Shown piece after piece: positions 1 to 9,366 of a DNA stretch of 37,697 nt; position 1 is the stretch's first letter; each line of letters begins with the position of its first letter. The position numbers and the translations under genes were made by a program. Below the pieces are notes generated by a model. That model was given only the letters and a program-made list of their open reading frames with translations. It did not search any database and was not told the DNA's origin. The DNA is from Trichomonas tenax. Lineage: Eukaryota; Parabasalia; Trichomonadida; Trichomonadidae. Location: contig JALKBU010000477.1 of the NCBI GenBank assembly GCA_023091735.1, positions 1 through 37,697 of the forward strand, in the 5' to 3' direction.

Positions 1-1079
1 TCAATATATAAAATGAAAGTAACATGAAAACATTATCTAATTCATGATTCATAATTAATTATGAATTTAATGATATATTAATAATTATGAGAATAAGTAA
101 TAAAATGAAAATAATCTTGTAATGAAACAGGTATCTGTGAAAAAATAAAAAAAAATAGAAAATAATAATATATTAATATCAAAAGTGAAAATGTAATGTG
201 TATTAAAATTTGATTCAATAAGTGGGTTCTTGTTAGGGGCTGGTTTGGCCACTCGAGGGCTTTGGAAGTCTCAGGCCGACCTCGCCATGCATCGAATCAT
301 GCTTCTGTTGAATAGGCATCTGGATGCATCTCTGCTAGATCACCAGGTCATCCTTCACTATGAGGTCAAAACTACTCACAATGAAGTCTTCTTTGGCTTC
401 CAACATTGAGTTCAATCCATTTCAACATATTGACACTTTTCCATTTTTCCCGCAAACACGTCACTTTCCTTTATATTTTGACATTCTGACTCTACATATC
501 AAACTTAATTTACATGTCAGAAAAGCACGTTGTTCTATTTTGTTCCAGTCCCCACTGAATTTTTTGTTATTTCCATTAGGAAATTGATAGTATACACAGG
601 CCAAATAAGTTCTGAAACTCAGCCAGACCTTTTCAATTTTTATATAGCCTACAAAGTGTGCGTACTCAGAAATATACCCACTTACGAATTTTGTGCACCT
701 TCCAATATTTTTTGCTGCAAAATAGCTATATTGATTGTGCATATAAAATATGTCAAAGCATTCAAATAAAAAATGTGACATTCAATTCTGTTTTTGTGGA
801 TAATTTTACAGGGGGTGGGTTTGGGGGCTTTGCGGCACGCGAGGAAAATTTGTATTGTGGAAAAATAACGTACTTTTCGTATAACCGCATGCTTAGGCTT
901 ATCTATCAGTTCTTTGAGATGCCTATTTTGTTTAAAAAATATTTCTTCGAAAAAGAACGTGAATATTTCTTATCTTTACAAATATCGATTTTTATTCAAA
1001 TTTTGCAAAACCACAGGGGTCTTTAAAGCAGATAAATTAATGCAAAATCTTTAAAAGTTTTAATTAATAGAATTCAATA
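1..1079. other. Intergenic flank with no convincing gene
   Basis: Mostly A/T-rich sequence with stop codons scattered in all frames. The short open frames here, up to about 120 codons, have low-complexity, A+T-driven composition and no recognisable domain. Three local oddities stand out: a perfect 20-bp palindrome at 47-66, a G+C-richer block at about 225-430 (listed separately), and a G-rich run at about 810-845. No tRNA-like sequence was seen. Confidence 0.6.
225..430 (-). pseudogene. Possible decayed coding fragment in a G+C-rich patch
   Basis: This patch is clearly richer in G+C than the flanking DNA, and its composition resembles the coding regions of the window. On the minus strand one frame reads as ordinary mixed-composition protein for about 20-25 codons, meets one stop, then continues for about 35 more codons. 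No ATG-to-stop gene is intact and no family was recognised. It could be a relic of a gene or transposon, or simply a local composition shift. Weak call. Confidence 0.2.
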
Positions 1080-4000
1080 ATGTCGATTAACATACCACTC
1101 ATTCAATGGATTCCAAACATTAAAGTAGATATACATCAAATTCTGGTTATGTATCGTAAAGTTGTGGTTCACAGGTGTAAAATTGCATGCATTTGTGCTG
1201 AACTACAAACATTCAGATCTATTATTCAGTCAAAAGTACGTCCAGGACAAATTGCGTCACCAAAAGAGCATGGTGAAATCCAAAAGCTCCTCGCTCAGAT
1301 CAAAATCCTTTACAAGCTTGTTTTTTCTTTATGTGAAGAACAGTACATGAGTACAATCCTCTACAAATCACCAAAAGCGATTCTACAAGAACTTAGAAAT
1401 TTCAGAATGAATTTCAATGCGATATGCATTTCATTAAAATTCGCAAACTCAGAACCTTTGCCGATTAACACAAGCCAAGAAGCTATAGATGATCATGCCG
1501 ACCTCCAAGATATATACGAGCGCTTAAAATTCATGAAAAACGAAGGTTTAATACCACAAGATGCGACTTCAATTTACACACAAAGGTTATTAGAATTAGA
1601 CTACTTAGTTCGTGAATATGCGAACGATGAAGAAGAATCACAACAATCAGCAATTGAAAAAGCGCGTGTTTTATCTCAAGAAGAAATCAATGACAAAGTT
1701 AGAGGTCTTAAACAATGGATTTTTACCCAGAGGGATTTCGACCTCAAGAAAGTTATTGGACACGGAGCATTCGCAGATGTTTATTGGTCATATCAAGTCT
1801 CAGATTCGGCAAACAATAAAATCGTCGCTGTTAAGAAGCTTAAGGCTGCTCACTTTACACAGTATTCGTTGGAATTGTTTTTAAGAGAAATTAACATCTT
1901 TACAAAAATTAATCATCTAGCCACACTTCCATTTGTTGGTGTTACGATTACACCGCCATTCTATATTGTTACAGAGTTTATGGAAGGTGGATGCCTTTTC
2001 AATCGTCTTCACGATCGTGAACCTCTTCGAGATCCAACAAAACTTACAATCATTGCCATCGGTGTTGCCCATGGTATGAAGTACCTTCATAGCCAGCGCA
2101 TTATCCATCGTGATCTTAAGTCACTTAACGTTCTTCTTGATGCTAACGATTTCCCCAAAGTTTGTGACTTTGGAATGTCTCGCATGATGTCTGAAAACAA
2201 TGAAATGATGTCAGGTAGCGTTGGCACAGTACAGTGGATGGCTCCAGAAGTTCTCAGATCGGAGAGATACACAGAAAAGGCAGATGTTTATAGCTTTGGT
2301 ATTTTGCTTTGGGAATTATTGACAGGTGATACTCCATTCAAACAAATGCGTGATGTTCAAGTTACTCTCGCTGTTTTATCAAGTAACGCTCGTCCAATGA
2401 TGCCACCAAATCCATCAAGAATTGCGAAACTCATTAAAATTTGTTGGGACTCAGATCCAGAAAAAAGACTGGATTTCGAAACAATTACGAAGATGTTAGA
2501 ATCAGGAGAACTTGATTTCCCAGGATCCAAGCACGAAGAAGTTCAAGCATACATCAATCTTTTGAACCAAGGTAATTCTAATGTCGAGAAAATTGATGCA
2601 AAAGCACCCGCAAAAAATATCGCAAAGAAACTTGTAGAACAAATTCCTAACCAAGACTTATGTCTTGAATTTTTAGCAAAGATTGAAATGATATTCTTGG
2701 ATGATCAATGGACGCACTTCTTTATGGATGCATCTTTACACCATAAGATTATTGATCTCCTGAATAAATGCCAAGATGCAAGATTTGCAAATGCCGCAGT
2801 TTCCCTTTTGTCCAAGTGCTTGCAAAACAAGAAGTTCCTCAAGAAATTCATTGGCAGAAAAGGACCAGCAGCGTTACATGATTGTATTGTAAGGCAAGGA
2901 TCCACTGCTATGACAGCTGCAATTGATACACTCAAGATACTTTTGGATGCCGGAGCTTTGATATTAACATCCGACTCACTTTCCAAAGTTGCACCTTTCT
3001 TAGTGACTTCAAAGTTGAATTCAAGAAAAGAGGCCGCTGACTTTTTAAGTGCTCTTATCGACAAAAATGCCTTCGATAATGAGGCATCATTAAGAAATGT
3101 GGTACATAATAGCTTGGTTAATGCTATGCCAGAACTTGAAGACTCCTTGTTGTTATCAATTGTTTCTCTTTTGGAAAAGTTATCAATTTATCCAACTCCT
3201 CTCGAATCCATTAGATCATCAACAGATGGACCAAAGCGGATATTAGAACTTTGCAAGTCATCCAATGAGGAAATTGCATTCTCAAGTTTGACTGTATTAA
3301 GAAGAGTTGCTGATGGCATTTCTCCTCTCCCCACGGAAGTTGTTCAGATGATTGCCGCAGCATTCCCGGCTTTGGTTTCGCGTTCTCAGCGCTTTGTTCC
3401 ACTTGCTTTAACAACTATTGCTTTATCTCTAAGAACGCCAAACGGCCCCAAAATATTGGCAGCATCAAAAGGAGCTTTACAAGCTTTAGATCATTGTTTA
3501 GTAATCGATGATGAGTTGACATCCCTATTAAGCCTCAAAATTTTGTCACTATTGCTATTATACAGATCAATTTATTCTGCTGTCGAACCAATTACCAAGG
3601 TTATTAAACAAAAGTATTCGCACAAAAGTCCAAACGTTCGTAAACTAGTTGCTTGCGCTTTATCAGTTTTCATTAAGACAACAACAGCTAATTGGAATGA
3701 TTTAATTGGTGAAGGATTGATTGGATTTATAACATCGTTGTTCGCTGACCAAGAACTCACTCATAATGCATTAAAGCTCTGTGGAGTGCTTGCAAGTAGT
3801 TTTGATGGTTCGAAGTTCCTTTCAAAGAGTAATCTAATCCAAAATATTGTCAATATTGCTACTGATCAAAATGATCAGCCTATGAAGGAGCTTGCAATTA
3901 TAGTTCTTGCTTCATTCTCTTGTCAATTCCCATTCTCTAGTGCTGCCATTAGTGCCGTTGATACAATTCTTGACTGTATAAAGAGGGACTTCGCCTCTCC

Positions 4001-4409
4001 GTATAATATAATATTTATCGCCAATGTCGCACTCAATACACTTGCTGCTGCTAAAATAGCATCAAGAATTAGTGATCTCGCAGAAATATTAGTGTTGCCT
4101 GATAACACTCCAGAGAAAGTTACTAGAACACTTATTGCTTTGCAAAGATGTTCACAAGCTGCTGAAGCTGCTGCTGAATTTGCAACTCATGGGGAATCTA
4201 TTTTACCTGTTGTGCAGAAACTCCTCGGAACAAGCAATGAAAGAACAGCATTGACAATTATTCTATCATTGGCATCCATTGTTTCATTCAAGGAAAAGAT
4301 CAGTCAGACGCAGATTCCAAATATTTTACTTGATAGAATTCATAAGATGGATTCTGCGGATCCAGCACGCCCACAGATGATGGCGATTATGTCGAGACTC
4401 GATTTTTAA
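1080..4409 (+). CDS. TKL-family protein kinase with C-terminal armadillo/HEAT-like repeats
   Basis: Predicted protein of 1109 residues. The first 200 or so residues look helical and have no known domain. A complete kinase domain follows at about 218-485. It has a glycine loop GHGAFADVYW at about 226, the lysine in VAVKKL at about 251, an alpha-C glutamate in FLREI, a catalytic loop HRDLKSLNVLL at about 343, DFG at about 362, and WMAPEVL at about 387. The HRDLKSxN form and the GTVQWMAPE segment are typical of tyrosine-kinase-like (TKL) serine/threonine kinases. From about 530 to the end the sequence is a run of leucine/alanine/isoleucine-rich amphipathic helices, read as an armadillo/HEAT-like solenoid for binding partners. 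All catalytic residues are present, so it should be active. This domain order is common among kinases of trichomonads and other protists; the substrate is unknown. The start is the first ATG of the frame and the spacer upstream is A/T-rich. Confidence 0.92.
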   Translation: MSINIPLIQWIPNIKVDIHQILVMYRKVVVHRCKIACICAELQTFRSIIQSKVRPGQIASPKEHGEIQKLLAQIKILYKLVFSLCEEQYMSTILYKSPKAILQELRNFRMNFNAICISLKFANSEPLPINTSQEAIDDHADLQDIYERLKFMKNEGLIPQDATSIYTQRLLELDYLVREYANDEEESQQSAIEKARVLSQEEINDKVRGLKQWIFTQRDFDLKKVIGHGAFADVYWSYQVSDSANNKIVAVKKLKAAHFTQYSLELFLREINIFTKINHLATLPFVGVTITPPFYIVTEFMEGGCLFNRLHDREPLRDPTKLTIIAIGVAHGMKYLHSQRIIHRDLKSLNVLLDANDFPKVCDFGMSRMMSENNEMMSGSVGTVQWMAPEVLRSERYTEKADVYSFGILLWELLTGDTPFKQMRDVQVTLAVLSSNARPMMPPNPSRIAKLIKICWDSDPEKRLDFETITKMLESGELDFPGSKHEEVQAYINLLNQGNSNVEKIDAKAPAKNIAKKLVEQIPNQDLCLEFLAKIEMIFLDDQWTHFFMDASLHHKIIDLLNKCQDARFANAAVSLLSKCLQNKKFLKKFIGRKGPAALHDCIVRQGSTAMTAAIDTLKILLDAGALILTSDSLSKVAPFLVTSKLNSRKEAADFLSALIDKNAFDNEASLRNVVHNSLVNAMPELEDSLLLSIVSLLEKLSIYPTPLESIRSSTDGPKRILELCKSSNEEIAFSSLTVLRRVADGISPLPTEVVQMIAAAFPALVSRSQRFVPLALTTIALSLRTPNGPKILAASKGALQALDHCLVIDDELTSLLSLKILSLLLLYRSIYSAVEPITKVIKQKYSHKSPNVRKLVACALSVFIKTTTANWNDLIGEGLIGFITSLFADQELTHNALKLCGVLASSFDGSKFLSKSNLIQNIVNIATDQNDQPMKELAIIVLASFSCQFPFSSAAISAVDTILDCIKRDFASPYNIIFIANVALNTLAAAKIASRISDLAEILVLPDNTPEKVTRTLIALQRCSQAAEAAAEFATHGESILPVVQKLLGTSNERTALTIILSLASIVSFKEKISQTQIPNILLDRIHKMDSADPARPQMMAIMSRLDF

Positions 4410-4536
4410 TATATGTATAAATATCTTGTTCTATATCATCTCTTAGAACAAAATTTTAGTGTAATTAATATACTTTTAATCATAAAATGCAAGACAAACT
4501 CTTATAGAGATAAAAAATAAAAATAACAAAAATAGA

Positions 4537-5769
4537 CTAATCAAGTTGGGCTTGTGCAATGGCCTTTTTAGCCTGAGCTCTCTTCTCTGATTCAAGGATT
4601 GCTATTTGTTGATCCATTGAATCCATCTGTGCTTCCAAAGCTGACATTGTCTTTGATAGAGCAACAATCTGATCTGTAATCTTGTGCATTATTGCAACAT
4701 ATTTCTTCATTCCATCACCTGAATCTATTGTTACTGTGTTTGCGGATTGTATTGGAGAAACAGGAAGTGGATCTGGTTCCATCTCAAGAGTTTCGTTGAA
4801 TTTTCCAAGCTTTTGGATCTTACGCTTCTTAGGAGCCGGCTTAAGTGTAGGTGGCTCTGTCTTTTGAATGATTGGCTCATTCCAAAGGACTACACGATGA
4901 TCTTCACCACTCGAAGAGAATGTTGTGCCATCATATGACCATCTGACGTAATTGATTGGTGCTGTGTGGCATTTGAGTGTGAAGTATAAGTTTCTGTTAT
5001 CAGCATCGCAGATGCTGATTAAATTATCTGTTGATGCTGTCAAAAGAAGGAACTTCGATGGGTGGAAGTCAAGAGATGTAACAGCACCATGATGTAATGG
5101 ATCTTTGCTCAAAAATGCCTGTGTTCTAGTGTCCCACAAACAAACGTTACCATTTTCGCATCCTAAAGCAACTGATGTGCCAGTCTGGCGGATAGATGTA
5201 GCAGTAATTGGATTTCCGACCTCCAAATGACTTGCTATCGTTCCACTTCGTAAATCAAATAATCTAAAGCTGCCATCTAATGAGCCTGTGAGCGCAGTAA
5301 GCCCATCACTTGAAAGAGAAACAGACAAAACCTTGTCTGGATGCTCTTCCAAATCAATAATCTTTGAACAATGGACTGGATCCCAAATTGAAACAGAATT
5401 TGCTGTAGCAGCGAGCAATTTGTCGAATTTATCTGATAATGCAATCGAAGAAACAGGAGATGTTCCAAGTTTAATTGATGTGGAGTCTCTTTGCTCATTT
5501 CCAACCCATAAACGTACAGTACCATCCACGCTTCCGGATGCGAGATATGGGTCCTTCATGCATGATTCCATGCAAGTGACAGGTCCTTTATGGCCAATAA
5601 GCTTAATAACTTTTTTGGAACCGTTACATGGGAAAAGATTGATAATTCCGCTTGATAAGCCTGCAGCAACATAGCTGCTGTCGCCATATGGACATGAGCA
5701 AAGAATTTCTCCCTTTTGGATAATGAGAGATTTGCTTACTGTCGCTTCTCTGATGACACTTGAATCCAT
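4537..5769 (-). CDS. POC1: POC1-like WD40 centriole/basal body protein
   Basis: About 410 residues from the chosen start. A seven-bladed WD40 propeller covers roughly residues 15-300, with recognisable GH...WD-type repeats such as LIGHKGPVT, ASGSVDGTVRLW, TGSLDGSFRLFD, NVCLWDTR and SSSGEDHRVVLW. After a short basic, proline-containing linker, the last 60 or so residues form a coiled coil resembling the C-terminal POC1 motif (HKITDQIVALSKTMSALE). In other eukaryotes POC1 stabilises the triplet microtubules of centrioles and basal bodies. The frame is open upstream to an ATG at 5982, but those extra 71 residues are A/T-driven, Leu/Ile/Tyr-rich and unlike POC1 N-termini, so the ATG at 5769 (MDSSVIRE) is preferred. 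The gene is divergent from the dynein light intermediate chain gene at 6065. Confidence 0.82.
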   Translation of the reverse strand: MDSSVIREATVSKSLIIQKGEILCSCPYGDSSYVAAGLSSGIINLFPCNGSKKVIKLIGHKGPVTCMESCMKDPYLASGSVDGTVRLWVGNEQRDSTSIKLGTSPVSSIALSDKFDKLLAATANSVSIWDPVHCSKIIDLEEHPDKVLSVSLSSDGLTALTGSLDGSFRLFDLRSGTIASHLEVGNPITATSIRQTGTSVALGCENGNVCLWDTRTQAFLSKDPLHHGAVTSLDFHPSKFLLLTASTDNLISICDADNRNLYFTLKCHTAPINYVRWSYDGTTFSSSGEDHRVVLWNEPIIQKTEPPTLKPAPKKRKIQKLGKFNETLEMEPDPLPVSPIQSANTVTIDSGDGMKKYVAIMHKITDQIVALSKTMSALEAQMDSMDQQIAILESEKRAQAKKAIAQAQLD

Positions 5770-6064
5770 TATTTTGGCAAATTTGTATCGGATTAAATTA
5801 TATCTCTCATGAAATGGCTGCAATATAGCTATGATTGAGTGAGTTATTAAATCTTCACTTTTCAGCAAAACTAAAATCTCAAAATTATATTCTTTATATA
5901 ATTGAAGAATTTTATCATAGTTATTATAGAGATATAAAATTTCGCATATATTAATCATCTTGAAGAACGTTAAAAAAAACAATAAAAATTAAACGTCCAT
6001 TGATGACGTGTAAATTGTCAAAATATTAAAATTTTGTCGCGTAGAGTAATTTGTACAATTTTTC

Positions 6065-6961
6065 ATGAATGATCCTTTGGTAAAGCTTCTTGAAATTGCT
6101 GGAGCATCTACTCAAGAAAAAGACGAATGTTATCTGTTTGTTTTTGGAGAACGAGGAATTGGTAAATCAACTTTTATTCAATCTCTTTCTAAAGAAAACG
6201 AATCACGTTTGTCGCCGCCTACGTACGGCTATTCTTACTCTGTTTTAACGTTCCAAAGTATCGTTACAGTCCATATTTTCGAAATTAATAATATTGATTC
6301 AAATACCTGCTTAATTAAAGATATTCTTACTAAAAATCCGTCGAAATCAGCTTGCTTATTTGTTTGTAGGCCAACTTCTCCATTAAGCGTTCAAACAATG
6401 CTCCAAAAATACTTTTACCCGATAATTAATGGATTTTTATCGGAATATAACGGTTCAGACATGCAGAAACATCTCGAGGAGTATTATTCTACACTAATTC
6501 AAGATGATGACATAGAAAGGAAAGTTAACATTACAATTCCTACAAATATCCCGTTCTTCATAGTTGGGTCATGTGGTCCTTCTTTCCCGGCACCAAATAC
6601 TAAACTTTATAACAGTGTCATGTATAGTTTGAGAGATATTGCTGTTCAGTTTGGCGCAGGAGTTATTCTATCATCTTCCACTGACGTTCTCACATTAGTA
6701 GCATCATGTGCATTGAGAAAACAAATCACAAAGGAATATATAAATCTACACCCCGAGCTTATTGTTCCAAGCTACGATTCTCGAGCAGAAATTGAGAAAA
6801 TTGATCACGAAAAAATTGTTGAAAATAATGTTTCACAAGTAAAGTTAGATGAAAAAATTGTTCAAAGCTGGCAAATTTTCCTTCAAGAATTAGTAGAAAC
6901 TAAAGAGCCAACACCAACAAAATCTTCTCAAGAGAATGATTTCCTTTCTCAATTCGAATAA
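6065..6961 (+). CDS. DYNC2LI1: Dynein-2 light intermediate chain (D2LIC) family protein
   Basis: 298 residues. A P-loop VFGERGIGKSTF lies at about 27-38, near the N-terminus, as in dynein light intermediate chains. Further matches to the family pattern are a beta-strand segment PFFIVGSCGPSF at about 163, where G-proteins would have the NKxD region, and SLRDIAVQFGAGVILSS at about 187. A tryptophan-containing helix follows (KIVQSWQIFLQEL) near residue 265. D2LIC is part of the dynein-2 motor that drives retrograde intraflagellar transport. The guanine-specificity motif is degenerate, as is usual in this family. Length is close to that of other D2LICs (about 350). Similarity is at fold and motif level, so the family is well supported; the assignment to dynein-2 rather than dynein-1 rests mainly on the short length and lack of a long C-terminal tail. 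Confidence 0.75.
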   Translation: MNDPLVKLLEIAGASTQEKDECYLFVFGERGIGKSTFIQSLSKENESRLSPPTYGYSYSVLTFQSIVTVHIFEINNIDSNTCLIKDILTKNPSKSACLFVCRPTSPLSVQTMLQKYFYPIINGFLSEYNGSDMQKHLEEYYSTLIQDDDIERKVNITIPTNIPFFIVGSCGPSFPAPNTKLYNSVMYSLRDIAVQFGAGVILSSSTDVLTLVASCALRKQITKEYINLHPELIVPSYDSRAEIEKIDHEKIVENNVSQVKLDEKIVQSWQIFLQELVETKEPTPTKSSQENDFLSQFE

Positions 6962-7085
6962 CTCTGTTTATTTATATCATATAAAACTTCATTGGTATTT
7001 AAATATGCAAAAAAATTTAAAAAGTTGACCACCAACAATGATGATAATATTTAGCGCAATCAACACAAAAGAATACTATATATTA

Positions 7086-8819
7086 TTATATGCAGGTCTC
7101 TATCTTCTTGAACGTGGATGGTTCAGTTCTGCAAAACGGACAATTCTTATGGTCTTCATACCACTTTAATAAGCATTCTGTGCAAGAACCGGTGTGCCCG
7201 CATGGGAATATAATTGTGTTTGCTGGCTTCTCTTCACATATAATGCAGTTTCCACTAGATGCTTCATCAAAGCCAGCCGTTATACTTTCAATCGGGAATC
7301 TACAAAGAGGGCAGTCTTCCTTATTATTTAATGCTTCCTCGCCACACTTCATGCAGAAGATACAGTGTCCGCATGTCTGGAAATAGCACTCGCGCTTATT
7401 TTTGTGACATCTAATACATAAATTATCTGATGTTGGAATTTGCGGATAGCATTCTATACCTAATCTTTTTGCATCTTCTGGAATATTAGTTGCTGATGGA
7501 GAGTTTCCATTATCTTCAAACAAATACTTTCCACTTGTTTGACCATCATATGGTTGAACATGATTTTCAATTTTGTTGTGCTGTATCATAGCAGATCCTT
7601 TATATCTTAATTGGCAAATTGCTTTAATGATACCATTAAATGTATTGTTTGCTGCTTCTATTGTTCCTCCACTGTAAACCAATAATCCATATGGATAGTG
7701 TCCACTAATAACGTTATCATTAAATTTAACGTGAGATGAGTTATAAGATTCGCAGGATGAAATCGAGCAGTTGTCAATGATGTTGTTTTCAATAACAACA
7801 GAAGCTGTATCAGAAACACTAATTCCGCATTCTCCAACTTTATCTATTTTATTGTTTCTGAAGGTAAATTCTTTGGCATTCCTAACACAAACACCAGATT
7901 TGTCCATATCGAGAATGTTGTTTTGAAAAACATCCATTGTGCAATTATGCAACACGGCAATTGCAGGGAAATTGCATTTTGTAAACGTGTTTTGAGTTAT
8001 TGTACATGTGGATGAGTCGTTCAGATAAACACCATTTCCATCAATATCGTGAATATTGTTAAAATGAATTGTCGCAGTAGAAGCTGAGAGTGAAATCGCA
8101 GAAGACTGAATATTTGAGAATTCTGACCGTTGGATTTGGACTGATGGGCATTTATTGAATGTAATTCCGTTCTGTACAACATTTGAAATTTCGCAATCGC
8201 TTATTTTGATAGCAGAGTTGGTTGCATATACTGAAGGGTAAACTACATCATCTATCTTGCAGTGATCCAATTCCAAAATGCTATTTTCGTGCACGCAAAT
8301 TCCATTTTGCTGAGTCTTTTGTAGAGTGGACTTGTTCATCGTTAACTTTGAGCTAGTGCATACAACTAGCGATATCTCGCATTGCTCAATAATTGACTCA
8401 ACTATCGATACAATCGAAGTTGAGGTCAGACTTAGCGGTACATGTTTTTGGCAGTGGATGCAGGATGCTCTGATATCGACTGATGAACCAACTATATCAA
8501 CCAATGCGTATGAATTGCTTGTTTCTGATGAAATATAGCACTGGAAGATATAAATTTGGAATGCACTTTTAATAACTAATGTTGAAAAGATGTTAATATT
8601 ACGAAGTTCGATGTATGATCCTTTTATTTTGATTTTTGCTGCTTTTATTGTTTTTCTTTGCTCCTCACACAAAATAACTTCTCTATTTTCGAGTAATATG
8701 ACTTTTTCGCCAATATCTATATCGCCAATGAGTTTGTATGATCCTTCTTGCCCCGATTGAATGATTTTATCTGGATAATCCTGGGCAAGATCTTTTAGTT
8801 TCATTACATTTGAGCTCAT
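7086..8819 (-). CDS. Right-handed beta-helix protein with two C-terminal RING fingers (probable E3 ubiquitin ligase)
   Basis: 577 residues. From about 40 to 440 the protein is a regular series of about 22-25-residue repeats with the pattern of parallel beta-helix (PbH1/CASH) coils: alternating small hydrophobics, Asn/Ser/Cys ladders and repeated units such as IxxNxIxxxxxxGI. The C-terminus has two C3HC4-type RING fingers. The first (about 468-507) contains CIRC, TCGH, CMKC and CPLC. The second (about 525-564) contains CIIC, PCGH, CTEC and CPFC. All zinc ligands are visible in both. RING fingers recruit E2 enzymes, and beta-helix repeats act as a recognition domain in FBXO11-type ubiquitin ligases, so an E3 role with the helix binding the target is the natural inference. 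No signal peptide or membrane segment is seen. The combination within one chain is unusual. Confidence 0.85.
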   Translation of the reverse strand: MSSNVMKLKDLAQDYPDKIIQSGQEGSYKLIGDIDIGEKVILLENREVILCEEQRKTIKAAKIKIKGSYIELRNINIFSTLVIKSAFQIYIFQCYISSETSNSYALVDIVGSSVDIRASCIHCQKHVPLSLTSTSIVSIVESIIEQCEISLVVCTSSKLTMNKSTLQKTQQNGICVHENSILELDHCKIDDVVYPSVYATNSAIKISDCEISNVVQNGITFNKCPSVQIQRSEFSNIQSSAISLSASTATIHFNNIHDIDGNGVYLNDSSTCTITQNTFTKCNFPAIAVLHNCTMDVFQNNILDMDKSGVCVRNAKEFTFRNNKIDKVGECGISVSDTASVVIENNIIDNCSISSCESYNSSHVKFNDNVISGHYPYGLLVYSGGTIEAANNTFNGIIKAICQLRYKGSAMIQHNKIENHVQPYDGQTSGKYLFEDNGNSPSATNIPEDAKRLGIECYPQIPTSDNLCIRCHKNKRECYFQTCGHCIFCMKCGEEALNNKEDCPLCRFPIESITAGFDEASSGNCIICEEKPANTIIFPCGHTGSCTECLLKWYEDHKNCPFCRTEPSTFKKIETCI

Positions 8820-9366
8820 TGATGGAATTTGTCGTAAAGTTATCGGTGTGTAATTTCGATAACTTTAAGGTTTTTGACTATAATATGATCAGCAATTTTT
8901 TTCAATGAGAATAGCAACAACCGCTGTTCTAAGCACGAGAAAAATGAATTCTATCCTTACTAAATAAACTTTCTAAGTGGGCAGTCAGTACCTTTTTTAA
9001 TATCTCAAAAGTTTAAATACCATGCCACCATGATGTATAATCATCTTAAATAGCTGTAGCATAAACATTGTGATCTTTCTATAATGTTTATGTCAATGAA
9101 TACCCTATAACATTGATATTCATTGATTTACATAATGAATTACTTTATTGCTAATGGGTGCTCGTATAATACATAACCTAGTCAGAAAAATTTAAGTGTA
9201 GCACTGATATGATTGACTTTCGAAAAGTTTAATATCTATATATTGAAATTTGCAATTTTGATTCGAGAAAAATTGTTTTTAGAAGGAACTCATTAATGGA
9301 GCGTTCAAATATGGCATAAAATAAGGGTCATAAAATTTATAAACGGCTAGATTTTCCTTCTCAAGA
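8820..9366. other. Divergent intergenic spacer
   Basis: A 547-bp A/T-rich spacer between the minus-strand beta-helix/RING gene and the plus-strand coiled-coil gene. Stops occur in all frames and no RNA gene is evident. Promoters of both genes should lie here, but no clean TCA(C/T)T initiator is next to either start; the RING gene has only ATTCCATCA directly before its ATG. Confidence 0.5.

Noticed and set aside
461..1026. Overlapping open frames of 76-122 codons on both strands in the left flank
   Set aside because: Their composition follows the A/T-rich DNA, they overlap each other, and none shows a domain or a good start context.
2705..3064. Antisense open frames over the kinase and other long genes
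   Set aside because: These are shadows of the real reading frames, with no domain and no independent start signal.
5770..5982. N-terminal extension of the POC1-like protein to an upstream ATG
   Set aside because: The extra 71 residues are Leu/Ile/Tyr/Asn-rich and unlike POC1 N-termini; the internal ATG at 5769 gives a normal length.
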